A stretch of 64,000 nt of DNA from Neospora caninum Liverpool (lineage: Eukaryota; Apicomplexa; Conoidasida; Eucoccidiorida; Sarcocystidae): assembly GCF_000208865.1 (NCBI RefSeq), contig NC_018395.1, positions 6,062,839 to 6,126,838 of the forward strand. Reading direction: 5' to 3'. Position 1 is the stretch's first letter; the number at the start of each line of letters is the position of its first letter. Positions 11,882-24,000 of the stretch are shown piece by piece. Both the position numbers and the translations under genes were made by a program. The notes below the pieces were generated by a model that was not told the origin of the DNA, ran no database searches, and worked only from the letters and a program-made list of their open reading frames with translations.

Positions 11882-14639
11882 GCACCCGCTTTCTCGTCTT
11901 CTAACTCAATAAACGTTGCCTGACGGCGATCCCCAGGTGAACCCAAGCGCGGCCGAGGACTCATCCTTCCGGATATTGGCGACGAATTCCCTTTTCGAGT
12001 AGCCTCTCCTAGTCGTAATAGGACTCCACCGAATACCCCTTTGTGCGTTGAAGGGTTGCGCCGGGATAACGCCCGCGAGGGGGGTCAAACTTTCTGCCCG
12101 TGAGGAAGTTCTCGGTCGAGGGGAACCGCACAAATAGAATTTCGTTTTTTCCTACATCTTCGCTGATCTTGGTCGCTGTCGCCCCGTCTGCGTTTTCGGG
12201 ACTTCTCTTGTTCGAACCGAAACTGGCGTGCAGCCCTATTGTCTAGGTTTTTTCGCAAGTTCTTAATGGAAAAGTGCCTGGTACAACGCTTTTTTGACAG
12301 TGTAAGAATAGCAGTCCAGTGCATGTTTACTGAAACGATCGGGCAGTTGAGCGTGTGGCAGCGGCTGTCTCGCGTGTACATACAGGACAACTGTGTGAGA
12401 TTCAGTACGCGTTCAAGGACGGCGCTGCTGATGAAGGACGGGGGCCCCGGTAGGAAGGATAGATTCTTGTTGAAATATGGTCTTGTTAGCCAGGAACGGT
12501 GCATTTTCTCGACTCTGAATACATGAACGCTCTAGCTGGCGAGGGGCCACTTAGGGCCCGAACCGTCCGTTGCACACGCAGAAACGCAGAACTGCTGCGC
12601 GTGTACGGAGGCACTGCCTCAGGGAGGAACGACAGGAAATAAAGCTTTGCGACGCCAGGCCAGAAGGCTACTGACACAGATTCCCGGGAAAACAAGCACG
12701 ATGCGGTGCGTGATGCACGCATAACAAATGCTTGCGCCTGAAAAAACCTGGTCGTCTGACTGTGGCTGAGACTCGACGCATTCGTGGGTATACGGTGAAC
12801 ATCATTAAGTTACAGAAAGGACTTACACTTGCTTCTGTCTGACTGATGCTAGCACAGGACGGATTTTTTACTACGGCACCACGGGTGTACATTTGCGGCC
12901 TTCATGCGTCGATGAAAACCACTCTGATTCCGCCCGTCTCCAGCAAGAGCACATCTAGAATTGCACCGCATTCCCTTTGTCAGATTTCTCCCAAATGCCG
13001 AGCACACTGACCCTCAAATTTTTCCTATAACGTACCTCGATCGAAGTTAGGCCAGAAGGGTTGCGGGTTACGAACAATCTACTGCAGTGAAACAGCAACG
13101 GCTGCGACGCAGATCGAGACATCTTGTTGCTCAGCACGACACGCAGCCTTCCTTGTGGCTGCATTTCATATGTAGTTGTTTGCGGAAAAACGTAGTGCCA
13201 CTCACACGATTTAGGCTGTTCGCAAGACATTTTTGCTTTGCCGTCGACCGCTGGAAGACCGCATCCTCGAGCAGCTCAGAGCACGGGCCCTGTACTGAGG
13301 GTCGGTTACGGGTCCGCGGTGCTACGAACACTTGCTCCCGACAACTTCTGAGAGTATTTCCTGTGGCCGGGCATTACCAGCTTTGTTGCTTAACAAGGTG
13401 TGTTGTAAAAAAAGTATCAGTGTGCAGGCCGCCTGTCCATAACTGTGTACACGGCGCTCTGCGGGATTTCCTTGGTCTGCATGTAAATGCCGCTACACAC
13501 ACAGATGTCCCCGCCTACCCCCATTTGCAGTTTTCCACGGAAGACTCCAGCAAGGAGGCAAATTCCTGAGTACACAGAATCATAGAATTCTTCATTTACA
13601 TGTAAATGTAATGAAATCATAACTAATCCACCGGTAAAAATAGGTAGAGTAAATACCAACATAAGAGCAGTAAAGATGATAGACCAAATGTATAAGATAT
13701 AGTTTTTAGCTCGTGCACAAGATACGCAAACAAGTAGGCCGTAGAAGGTCGCAAGTGTCGGGTGAAAGAAACGGAGCTGCCTGGTCTCCCTCCAGCGTGC
13801 TCGGACTCAGCAGGGTCACTTTTCGGTGACAGGCGAGGACTCCGGCGCACCCCATCCTTCTCTTGCATGTCTTTTTTAACTTTTAACTCAGTCTTCTAAA
13901 CCTTTTTCATGTATATAATACCCCTCTGTACTCCGGGCCAAGCCCGACCTCGTGTGTGTCCATGAGGTGGGCGGCTCTCGCAGTTCTGCCGTCGCAGTCT
14001 GGAGCAAGGAAGCTGTGTTGCCACTTTTGGACATGGGCACTGTTTCTTCCTGAAAGACACGTGAACGAAAGACAGAGAACAGGAAGTCAGGAATACGTCG
14101 CTGGTCTACGTTCGACATCAATCTCGCGCATGCTTGGTTTGTTGCTGCCTCTGTGGCGAACGCTGTTTTCCACAACGACGCCTGGAGCGGAAACTTTTCT
14201 ACGCGCGTGATTCTCCGCCTTTCTCAGACCTCCCGTTGCAGTGTCGACGTCAGCTGCGTGGTTGTGTGGTACTCGGGAACCCTTTAAGACCTCTTACATC
14301 TTGAGAGCAGCCTTTTATCGGGGAAATTGAATGCATCAGTGGCACTGAGCTCCCCCGGGAAAATCGTCTTGGTGTTCCTAGGAGTTCCCTCGCATGCTGT
14401 TTTCGTCCGGACAAGAAAGCCATCGCATCAGTTTCGTGTTCATTTTTCTCCGTTTCCACCAAAAATGTCTTCTTTGCTATAGTTACCACGTTCCCAGAGC
14501 TGCAAATCGTTCCGTCACGTTTCGTGGGCTTTCCCCCGTACTCGCTCCTGCGGCGACTCTCCTCGCTCCGGTCTCTCCTTCCCCAAGTGAATGGCAAAAT
14601 CGAGCTTCCAATACGGGTTCTCTGCTCCCGTCTTCTGCG
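11882..14639. other. Intergenic region between glutaredoxin and YIF1
   Basis: This is 2.7 kb without a supported gene. It contains the cox1-derived insert described separately and presumably the YIF1 promoter and 5' UTR. Other frames are short and unsupported. The frame from 14394 runs in phase into YIF1 but reads Arg/Ser-rich and is probably 5' UTR. Confidence 0.5.
13564..13704 (-). pseudogene. cox1: NUMT: fragment of mitochondrial cox1
   Basis: On the minus strand this stretch reads as a cytochrome c oxidase subunit I fragment. The peptide YIWSIIFTALMLVFTLPIF is followed by TGGLVMI and then EEFYDSVYSG, which I recognise from apicomplexan cox1. The stretch is AT-rich compared with its flanks. 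Homology stops after the SG of FYDSVYSG, where cox1 should continue DPVLYQHLFWFFG. There is no start or stop, so it is a dead nuclear copy. Coccidian genomes are known to hold many short mitochondrial inserts. A few substitutions (ISLHLHVNEE in place of the usual ILLDLHFNTE) suggest it is not brand new. Confidence 0.88.
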
Positions 14640-16049
14640 ATGATGGCAGCGCCTAATTCCTTTGCGTTTTCTGACCAGCAGCGATTTGCTTGGCAGGCCA
14701 ACCAGGCGCCTCCCGCTGCCCACCCTTCTTCCGCCGCGACGGCTTTTCCGCAGAATGCGTTTAGTCAGTCCCAGCAGCTGCGACCTCGCCACACTCCTAA
14801 CTCTTCCGCCGGAATTCCGCCCCAGGGCGTGCCGGTGGAAGGCGCGGGAACGCAGCCCGTCGGGGCGCTCTCCCGAGGTGAGGGGATGGTTGGTGCTCCG
14901 GCAGTCTGGAGTTCACCCTTTGGGGCAGTTCCTCGAGCGGACTCTGGGACAGAAGCGCTTTCGGCCACTCAGAATGCAGGCCGAATTCAGCCACTCGGCC
15001 AGGTGGGGAGACAGGATGAAGGGATCGGTTCGGTCCCAGAAGGGAGTACGGACGTGCAGAAAGCGATGATGCAGATGATGTTCAACACGGTTGCAGACAA
15101 CTTGTCGACGCAGGCTGCTTCTCAGGTGTCGCAGCTTCAAAAGTGGTTTCCCTCCGCGATCGCGGTTCTGCGCCCCTATTTCAGTGTCAGTCAGACCCAA
15201 GTCCGGCAACGCCTTGTCCAGCTGCTCTTCCCGTTTCTCTCGCTCTGGCGGTCTGCCCCGGCCGAGGGGCGAGCGCTGTCGACCAAAGATATCGACGGCG
15301 AGAGTTCCCAGGCCGCCCTAAGCGCGCTCCCTCGAGACCTGTACACGCCTCTCATGGCTTTAGTGACGTACGTTCTCCTCTACGCCTTGACAAGAGGCGC
15401 AGCGAACGATTTCCGACCCGAGCTGCTAGGCAGCACGGCCTCCGTCGCCTTGCTTCTCCTCGTCGCGGAAGTTGTGGTGGCGAAAGTCGCCTTCTACGTC
15501 ACGGGAGCAGGCGTCTCTACACTCGACCTTTTCTCCTTCTGCGGGTACAAATATGTGCACCTGGCACTCCTCATTGCGTTTCGGCTCTTCCTCAACGTGC
15601 TAGCAAGCGTGGAAGTCTCTCCCGCGGCGCATTCCAACGCAACCGGCGCCGTCGGACCCGCAGGCCTCGTTGACGGGACAGCAGAGCTCCCCGAAGGCGA
15701 CGCTGCGGGGATACCCTCTGGTACCCCAGATTCACTCGCGTCTTCCGGCGGCGAATCTGGGGACGGTCGGGGAAGAGGCCCTGGACTGCTAGACGGCGGC
15801 GGGCTTTGGGGGATTTTCACGGCTGTTTACGTCTACCTGTTTGCGTGTGCCGCGGCGGAACTTTTCGTGCTCTTGCGGGGAGCGACGACGCGCTGCTTCC
15901 AGGAAAGCGAGGCAGCCGGTGGATGGCAAGTCAGCCGCGACTCGAGTCGCCAGGCGGGACCAAAGTCTGTCATTTTCGCTCTGGCCCTGCTTCAGTTGCC
16001 CCTATGCTGGCTGCTGACGCCGTCCTTTTCTGTCGTGAAACAACCGTAA
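14640..16049 (+). CDS. YIF1: YIF1 / Yip1-interacting factor, Golgi membrane protein
   Basis: A single uninterrupted exon encodes 469 residues from the ATG at 14640. I chose this start because upstream in-frame codons look like 5' UTR, and MMAAPNSFAFSDQQRFAWQA resembles family N termini. A Gln/Pro/Ala/Ser-rich cytosolic region of about 130 residues comes first. The conserved YIF1 core follows: FNTVADNLSTQAASQVSQLQ, then LRPYFSVSQTQVRQRLVQLL and FPFLSLW. About five transmembrane helices come next (LMALVTYVLLYAL; ASVALLLLVAEVVVAKVAFY; YVHLALLIAFRLFLNVL; GIFTAVYVYLFACAAAELFV; VIFALALLQLPLCWLL). A Gly/Pro-rich loop lies between helices three and four. YIF1 works with YIP1 and Rab GTPases in ER-Golgi vesicle traffic. 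Being intronless is unusual among its neighbours. Confidence 0.93.
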   Translation: MMAAPNSFAFSDQQRFAWQANQAPPAAHPSSAATAFPQNAFSQSQQLRPRHTPNSSAGIPPQGVPVEGAGTQPVGALSRGEGMVGAPAVWSSPFGAVPRADSGTEALSATQNAGRIQPLGQVGRQDEGIGSVPEGSTDVQKAMMQMMFNTVADNLSTQAASQVSQLQKWFPSAIAVLRPYFSVSQTQVRQRLVQLLFPFLSLWRSAPAEGRALSTKDIDGESSQAALSALPRDLYTPLMALVTYVLLYALTRGAANDFRPELLGSTASVALLLLVAEVVVAKVAFYVTGAGVSTLDLFSFCGYKYVHLALLIAFRLFLNVLASVEVSPAAHSNATGAVGPAGLVDGTAELPEGDAAGIPSGTPDSLASSGGESGDGRGRGPGLLDGGGLWGIFTAVYVYLFACAAAELFVLLRGATTRCFQESEAAGGWQVSRDSSRQAGPKSVIFALALLQLPLCWLLTPSFSVVKQP

Positions 16050-18014
16050 CTCTCTAGGCGCGACAGGACCGTTTTTCGCCCTCCCTTTTTTCTAAGCAGT
16101 CTAGCCAGGTGAATGTTCACCGCACGAGACGGACGGTCTTGGAAAGCCGCGTTCTGCCGCCAGGGGCGAAGACATGCCAACGTGCGGAGTGTGTCTTTGC
16201 TTTAAAAAAGACCAACAGCCAAAGTACGGAAAAGAAGCTGGTCTTTGTTTTAACCACTGGACTAGGCAAAGAAGCGCTTCTACGGTCCGCACGGTCGGTT
16301 TCGACACGGTAGACTGCTCTGGCCGCGTCTACAGTCCACGCATTTGTCCTTTGATCGCTCCAGTTGTGCTCAGACGTATAGCTGGTAAGGCTGCAGCGAA
16401 CTTGGTTGTATCTCCTTCCTGGAGGCATTTTCAGTATCCTAGGTTCGCTAGTGTCTGTGGTTATTCGATTTGGGTTGTACCAGTGTTAACACAAATAAGA
16501 CCGTCGAACACATAAAAAACGGTATGCTCCTGAATGTACGAGTACACGCTGTAAACGGGGACTCTCTAGCTCCTTGAAAGGTTCTCGTGCCAAGCCGGAC
16601 GTCTTCAGGTCGTATGTGGAGGCACCCATCTGTTTTTGGGGGTCTAAGCCCAAACAGAGACACCTGCCGCTACAAACGCTGATGTCGGTCTCACCAGGGA
16701 AGCCGTAACTTTGCGCAGGGCGAGACTAATCGAACCCAGGACAGCTTAAGACTGGAAAAAAGGCCGAAACACAAGCTGAGAAGCTGGCAATCAACTCGTC
16801 CCGAGGAAAAACTTCCCACTTGTCAAAGGGTGGCCGCAGGAACGCAGGCACTTGGGCAAGGCTGTCATAGCACGGCCTGACCTGCACAGCTTGGACCTCA
16901 TTTGTTCCTCGTGAGAGTCCTCTGTTTCTCAGCTGCCGCCACAACCTTTTCTTCCGTAGGGAGGCCCTGAGAAGAAGACATACGCGCATGCACCCAAGTT
17001 CCCGACCGAGGCCGTGAGGCGACACGGAAAATCAGAAAGAAGTTTCACAGGAACACCCGGAAGTGGGCTGTGAGACAGACACCACTCGAACACATTCTGG
17101 AAGCGAGAATTGGACTCCTGTCTTGTGTCAAAAACACTTTTGAGAAAACACGTGGCAGATATCAAGGCGAAGACGGGAATCGCGGGCAAACTTGAAACGG
17201 TCGGCAAATCTTCCGCTGGCCCTAAATGCCCAGTTCAGAACCTTTCCCTGCGAATGCTCGCCGGAAGCATTCCCCGTCGTTCTTTCGATAGGTACGTCCT
17301 AGGCGACGAGATAAATCCGCTCGAGTGCCGCCCCACGCTTCACTGTTCACACCAACTGCGAGGCGGAACATGTGAAGTTTGCGGCAGGAACATAGTTCGG
17401 GAGAAAGGCATGCCGTCCGCGCGTGTCCTTCCCCAAACACAGAGGCATTTTTCTTGCAGAAAAAAGTGGGAAGCAATTCTTGATTAGGGCCCTCGAGGGG
17501 GAGTTCAAGAGAGCCCCCCTGCAGGTCAACGGCGTACCTTTGTTTTCCGAATGGAATTGATGATTCTCCTTGCGCAGATTTGAGAGGCAAGGGCGGCAAC
17601 TCCAGCCACCCCTTCGTCCTCCAACTCCTACACACACGGAAAAGCGAGAAGGAAGGGCAATCGCAGACGCGCGCATAACTCGAAGCCTCCGAAGGAAGTC
17701 GGGCTGGAGCGTAGCACCGGGGCTTTCCGTCCGTGCACACCACTGAAACGAGCCAGCGCTGTGGACCCAAAAGGTCGGGAAATATCCAAACCACTCCGTG
17801 GCAACAAGGGTGTGCTGATCTACACTCAGCAGCCCAAACGCCTGCTTCCTGGATTTCTCTGGGGGCCCGACCGGCTGAAAAATCTCCACAGAGCGAGCGG
17901 CTGCTGTAACCGAGGAGCGGATATCCCGAGGCGTAAACGCCGCGGGACAAGACGGACCCCTGGCGACGCATTCTCGGAATCCTTTTCCACAACGCAGAAA
18001 CACCCTCTGTGGAT
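16050..18014. other. Convergent intergenic region, YIF1 / EFL1
   Basis: Two 3' ends face each other here. Long minus frames (17222-17992, 17347-18018) are Cys/Arg-rich, unlike any known family, and lie beyond the EFL1 stop, so I treat them as non-coding. A short stretch at 16521-16556 resembles one at 52311-52346 (see repeat entries). Confidence 0.45.
16521..16556. repeat. Short dispersed repeat, copy 1
   Basis: This 36-base stretch (GGTATGCTCCTGAATGTA, then GCTGTAAAC after nine diverged bases) aligns without gaps, at roughly three-quarters identity, to 52311-52346 in a UTP7 intron. Its origin is unknown. A mitochondrial fragment is possible but was not recognised. Confidence 0.5.
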
Positions 18015-21000
18015 TCAAGCGTTGCTAACGGCTGTTCGCTTTGACCAGTTTTTTCTGCGGTCGAGGATGCGTCGCGTTTGCCGTACCTCCTCGGTCATGC
18101 ACGCCTCAGGGAACGGGTCCTCGTCAAGGATTTCCCAGTGGGAAAATTGCATCTGGAGGGAGACGTGGCCGGAAGCCTTGGAGCTGGAAACAAAAAACTC
18201 AGAAACATTCAGACAGATACACGGCTCTCCCCTGACACCAGCAACTCGTCTGCAGGGGAAAGGCATGCACGAGAAATCCCCGTGGAGACGGGCGCAGGAA
18301 CACGTGCTTCCGGGCAACAAAAAAACGTCTCACCGAAGTTCTCGCGCGATGCCAACCGCCTCCGAGGTGGGTAGGCAGCCGTCAACAACGAAGAGCGACG
18401 TTTGGCCGTCGAGAAGGCCCTCTTTGTAGATTTTGCTCCTTCGCCTCGACAGCACGCCGTAGACTTTCCCCAGCACACGCTGTTCGCAGGTCAAGGCTGA
18501 GGGTAGACACATCAACGGATGACGGACGAATGTACATTGATGGGGCCCACTGAGCCGGGGACAGAAAAAACCAGAAACACTCTTGATGCACGAAAACAGT
18601 TTCCGATGGAGAACCCCGTCTTTGCTCGCCGCTTTCCAGCGACGGATCGCCCGTCTCGGTCAGCGTACGACTCCGTGTATGGCTGCCGAGCACTCAAGTG
18701 GGCCAGCAAGGAATACATATATATATATATATATTATTGTATATTAGATATATATAAATTGTACTATATATATATATATATTATTTTCATTATATATATA
18801 TATTATATGTATATTATATATTATATATAACATATATATATATATATATATGTTCATATTTATGTATCGGCCAGGATCGGCGCAGCACGGCCCGATCGAC
18901 CGACAGGGACTGCGGTTTTGCTGGAAAAAGATAAGAGGTCGACCGGCCGTAGTCTGGCGACCCCGTCGCATCCTCAACGGTTCTTGCAACAGCACGGCGT
19001 AAAGTTTTCCCCCGATGTGTTCCTCCCCCGTCCCTTTCCTCTCCTTTCCCCTTCTCGCTGGAGGCATCGTTCGTTCTTCCCCGCGAAAAACTGCTCTTGT
19101 CAGCAAGCTTCGCTCCACCCGTTCCTCGGCAGTGCCTGGCCCCCGCCCCCAGACAAAAGGGAACTGCGAGAGAGCCTTACTGAAACGAATCATGGCCTCG
19201 TAGATGCGGCACCGTCCTCGCTGCAGGAGAGCTCGCCTGCACGCCTCCTTCATCGTGGACATCGCCTAGTGGACACAGGCAAATCGAGAACAAAGGGGTA
19301 CCCTAGGCAGCTGCGGACGCTCCAGAGAAGCAGTGGCGACGAACCGGAAAGGCGAGAGAGATGGGCACGCGGAAGCGACAGCACGCACCGCGGTCCAGAG
19401 GCAAAGACGCGAGCCGCAAACACCCGACAAAACCGACTCGTGAATGGAAAGTCTGCGCCGACGCGGATGTAGAGAAAGGCGCCTGCGGCAGGTGCGCCAC
19501 GTGAAGCGATGCGACCGTCGCAGGTACAGCTGTTTCATGCCTTTGAGTTCTTTTCGAAAATAAGCAAACGCGACGCAAAACGGCCTCCTTGCGTCTGTCA
19601 CGTGGTTCTTTTCGCAATGCTCCAGAATGTCTCCAACTGTTCCTGCGGCGATAGTGGCTTCGCCCGCCCTTATTCTGTCCGGGTCTCCTCGCTGTCATGA
19701 GGTGTCCGTGCCCAGCTTCTCCACCTCGGACCGGTTCACCCTCGCGTCTCTGTCAGCCAGTCCGTTTCCTTTCCGCGTCTCCACAACCCGGCCGAGGCTT
19801 CTTTGCTAGAACCAGAACCTTCCGTTCGCCTGCCTGTTTCCTGCGCGGCTCTCTTACTTGGCCGGAGAACGGGCCGTACGGCATCCCAGAGTTCGCCGAG
19901 CAGAGCGTGCGAGAGGCCGAGTCGACGGAAGCGAGGCTGGCTGTGTCCGCGAAAAACTCTTCCTTTCCTCCCGGAACCGCGTCGAGAACTCGACTCGCCC
20001 CCGCTCTGCGCGTTCCACTCGGCGACGACGCGCAGCTGCCTCCGGCCGCGGAGCCGAGAGAGGGGCTGTGGTACACGAGAGCTTCGACGATGAACGCGAC
20101 GCCTCTGGAGACGGAGAGGGAAACACAAGCAGACTTTTGCCAAGATGCGACACCGCAGGAAACGACCGGAACCGAGAACGGCGGAGACGACACGAGACGA
20201 CACGAGACGAATCAGATGGAAGAGACGACAGCAAGCGCAGAGAGCAGGAAAGGACGAAGAGAACAGTCGCGCTCGATCACACCCTCGGGGGTGGGTTGGG
20301 GAGGCAGGCAGCGACGGCCCAAGAGACTCCTGAGCCGCCGTGCTGCCAGCCTCGTGTGTGACGTCCGGTCTTGCTCTCCTGAGCGTTCGTTTCCGTTGGC
20401 CTCCGCGTCTGTCGCCTCACCGCACACGCTCTTCAGCCAGCGGGCCGCTAAGCGAAGCGAGCTCGAAACCCGAGACAAGCGCAGGGACCACCCGCTTCAA
20501 GACGGCGCCGCTCGAATCCGACGCCCACGCGACCGCTGCGCAGCACAGAGCACAGCACCGCCGGAAACGGTGGAAAGTAGGGCGAGAGAGAAACGAAACC
20601 GCCACACGGGAGCGAATTGGGAAGAGCCGTGCGGACCGCCGAAACAAGTGCACGGCAGCTACAGGGCGTGGGAAAGACGGTCCGGAGAGACAACGTCGGG
20701 GGGGCAACGAGCTCCGACTGAACGCCGTGTCGCGGCTGCCACACGACGTCTCCTTGCAAAAAGATAGACACCGATCCACAGTCACACGGGAAAGCGTCTC
20801 CTTTTGCATCGCCATTCACTCGCCCTTCGCCGTGTCACCCCCCCCCCCCCCCTGTGTTCCTCTCCGTCTTGTCTCTCCCCGTTTTTTTTCGGCGTCTGTT
20901 GTCCGCAGCGCTGTGTACTGCCGCTTTTTTTTCACTTCACCGCCTCGCCCTGGCCTGAGCGGCTCTCCAGATCGCCCCGCACCCTCTTCTGCTCACCATC

Positions 21001-24000
21001 TGCCCCGTACGAGTGCGCCAGCCGCCACTCCTCTAGGCCGCGCAGTTCTCGCCAGCCTGGAGGAGCGCTGTCCGTTTTGTCGCCGCCCTGCCCTCCTCGC
21101 GCGCCTCCCGGCGTCCCGTCCACTCGGCCTTCCGCGGGCGTCGCGCCTCTTTTCTCCCCTCCTGCGCTGCCCGCGCCGCTGTCGCCGGAGCTCGGAGAGC
21201 TCGGCACCACCAGGCGACACGCGTGGGACGCGAGCAGAGCGGTGCACGCCCCCGCGGAGAGCGCGAGGCCCCAAAGATGTCCCGGAAATGGCGTGCGGCC
21301 TTCTGGAGCCCCTCCGCGAGAAGACGCGCTTCCTTGTTCTCGCGCGGACGGGCCAAACCGCTGGCCGGTGGAAGGCGACGCAGCGCCGGCCGACTCGGGT
21401 TCCGGGCCGCAGTCTGGCCCACCCTGAGCTGGCTCCTGGGAAGGACACCGCCGGCCGCTATGCACCCACTCCGCTCGAAATGCTGCGGCGATGCGTTCCA
21501 TCGCTTCTTGAAGGAGGTTCGGAGCGTTCAGCGAACCCGCGGCCGAGGCGCCTCCCGGCCGCGCACCGCTGGAAGCCGGAGCGGCGGGGTCCGAGTCACC
21601 GGGCGACGACCGCAGATCTTCACTGCGGAGGAACCGGCGAGACGGGACACGCGACTTGAGAACGGCGTTGATCTCTCGAGACGCGTCGGTCAGCCACGTG
21701 GTCACTGAGGACAAGGCGCGGAAAGAGGGAAGGACGCGACAGCAAATGGAACGCAAACGAGATCGACACCGAGAGACAGCAGAAACACAGGGAAACGCAA
21801 GGCCTCGAGGAACCGAGAAGACTGGCGACAGAACCAGGCGGGTCTGGACCCCCGCGTGGCCCTCGCCGCTCCTTGGCGACGAGCATCCCCCGCTGCTCTC
21901 CTGGGTGAACCTCGAAGGCAGTCGTGTGGTGTCTGGGGGTGGAAACTGGCGCCGAGTGTGGATTCGCGGTCCTCAAGAGGCCGTCCAAAGCGCCGGAGAG
22001 CCCTCGGAAAACCGGAAAGAAACCGCTCCGAAGGTCGCGTGCCGGACCCTCTTGCCTCACCTTCAGGCGGCATGGGCTCCGCCCGCAGCAGAATGCCCAG
22101 CTGGTGACCAGCCGTCCACGCGCAGACGCCCTCTGGTTGCAGCTCTGTCGCGCGCTTCGCCAACCAAGCAGCAACTGCGTCCTCGCCGCCTCGGCCGCCG
22201 CCCTGCCTCTCTCCCTCGCCCCTGTCCACTGCCGCGCCACTGGCCAGGCTTCCAGCACAGTCGCGCGCAGCCTGTGGGGACTGCGGCTGCGTCTCGAAGG
22301 CCGGGGCGAACGGAGAAGACGCGAAGCCGTTCACCGGCGCGCGCGAGGGCAGCAGGGCGCGTCCGTCAGATGCCTCCGGAGAAGCAAAAGTCGCCGCGAG
22401 GTCGGCGCCTGTCCCAGACGGGCACCACGCAGCGTTGTCGGCTGAGGCGCCTGGGAGAGTCCCCGCGGGAGACGCGAAGGCGGGGAAGGGAGCGGCCGCT
22501 GACGCAGAAGCGCCTGGATGCAGCAGAGGCGCCTTCGCCCACGGCGGGAAAGGGATACGCAGCGACACGGAGCAGAAGACGTTGTGGGGCGCGATCCCAC
22601 TCGCGGGACCGGCGGAGGCGAGGCCCGCTGACGCATCGCCGCTCCGGCTCAGGGAGGCGAACGGCGCTAACGTCTCGCGAATGGCCACCATCGGGGGAGA
22701 AACTGAGGGCAGATAACAGCGCGGAGAAACGTGCGGATCTCATTCGCTACGACGGAGGGAAACTCGCGACGCGTGTCCAGCCCTGCCCAGGCCGAGAAAG
22801 GCGAGCGAGCTCTAACGCAGTCAGGGATTTTTATCCGCAGGACGTGGCTGGGCGCTCTTACTTGTGATGGGCACCTCCGCGTATAAGCCCTGAAGGTCTC
22901 GAAGGCACGTCTCCAGGTGGACCTCCCCGCAGCAGCCCATGAGGAACTCGCCGCTGTCCAGGACAGAGAGCTCGATCGACGGGTCTGCGACGTACAGACG
23001 CGCCATTCCCTTGACAAACTGCTGGGCATCTTCCAGACGCTGAGGCTCGACGGCCACGCGAACTATCGCCGAGGACGCCTTTGAGTACGGCGTGAGAAGC
23101 GACGGACAGGTCGGCCAGCTGCTCAGCGTCACACACCGATGGAGACTCGTCACGCCCGCCACGTGGCCTGGCCCCGCGCATGCGGAGCCGACGCCTGCGG
23201 GACTGGAAAAAAAGCCGCCCTGGTGCTGCAACAGGAGAGGCCGATTGCGGTCGCGGAGCGACTGGAGCCACGCTGTGACATCCCGAACAGATTCCTCCGA
23301 TTCCTCGTCACTGGACTCGCTCTCGTCCGTGGGTGCTTCGTCGCGCTCGGCCCCCAGAAATTCCTCGAACGCCTTCTTTTCCGGCTTCGAGCCGTCGCCC
23401 TCGCGCGCGCTCTTCTCAGCTGTATGTACACCCGACGGCGACCCGACGGGGCGGTCAGATGCCGGATTTCCCGAACGCTCCCACGCTTTCGCTACACCTT
23501 TCTTTTTGCGAGGACGCAGACTGACGGCCACGACAGAGCCGCTTGCGGCTGCATCAATCGGTTTCAGGTCTTGTCCAAAGAGGACGTAGATCTGACGCAC
23601 AGAGAACGCCTCGCGCGTTCCGGAACGCGCGCCTGGGGATCCTGTCTCAGGACCGCCGGCTCCGCTTCCAGTGAGGGACCCCGAGGCCTCGCCTTCCTCT
23701 GTCCCGTGACCACTCGCCAAAGACTTGCCAGACAGGAGCTCGCCGCCGAGTCCCTCCAGGTCATCGGCAGAATTCTCCGTGCACACGTAGAGCACGGCGC
23801 CACGGCGAAGCGTCCCGACAAAGACACGGCAGAGACCGACGAAGCCGCTGAAGTGCTCGGCACCTGAGAGAGAAGACAAGAGCTCGACAAGGGAAGGCGC
23901 TCTACAGAGGTGCGCAGGCAGAGTACAGACAGCCCAGGAAAAAAAAAGAAACCTGAGCTACCGAATGAAGGCGTGAAACGCGGAAAGAAACGCTACCAAT

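Noticed and set aside
14250..14792. Minus-strand frame of 180 codons
   Set aside because: It overlaps the YIF1 start antisense and is Arg/Ser-rich with no motif.
17222..18018. Minus frames past the EFL1 stop as extra EFL1 exons
   Set aside because: The EFL1 model already closes with a stop at 18015 after the conserved FSHWEI region; the downstream frames are Cys/Arg-rich without similarity to the EFL1 tail.
19697..22867. Long plus-strand open frames (19697-20767, 20340-21659, 21656-22867)
   Set aside because: They are antisense to the GC-rich EFL1 exons and introns, whose minus-strand model closes in phase with conserved motifs. The plus translations are Arg/Ser/Pro-rich and motif-free.
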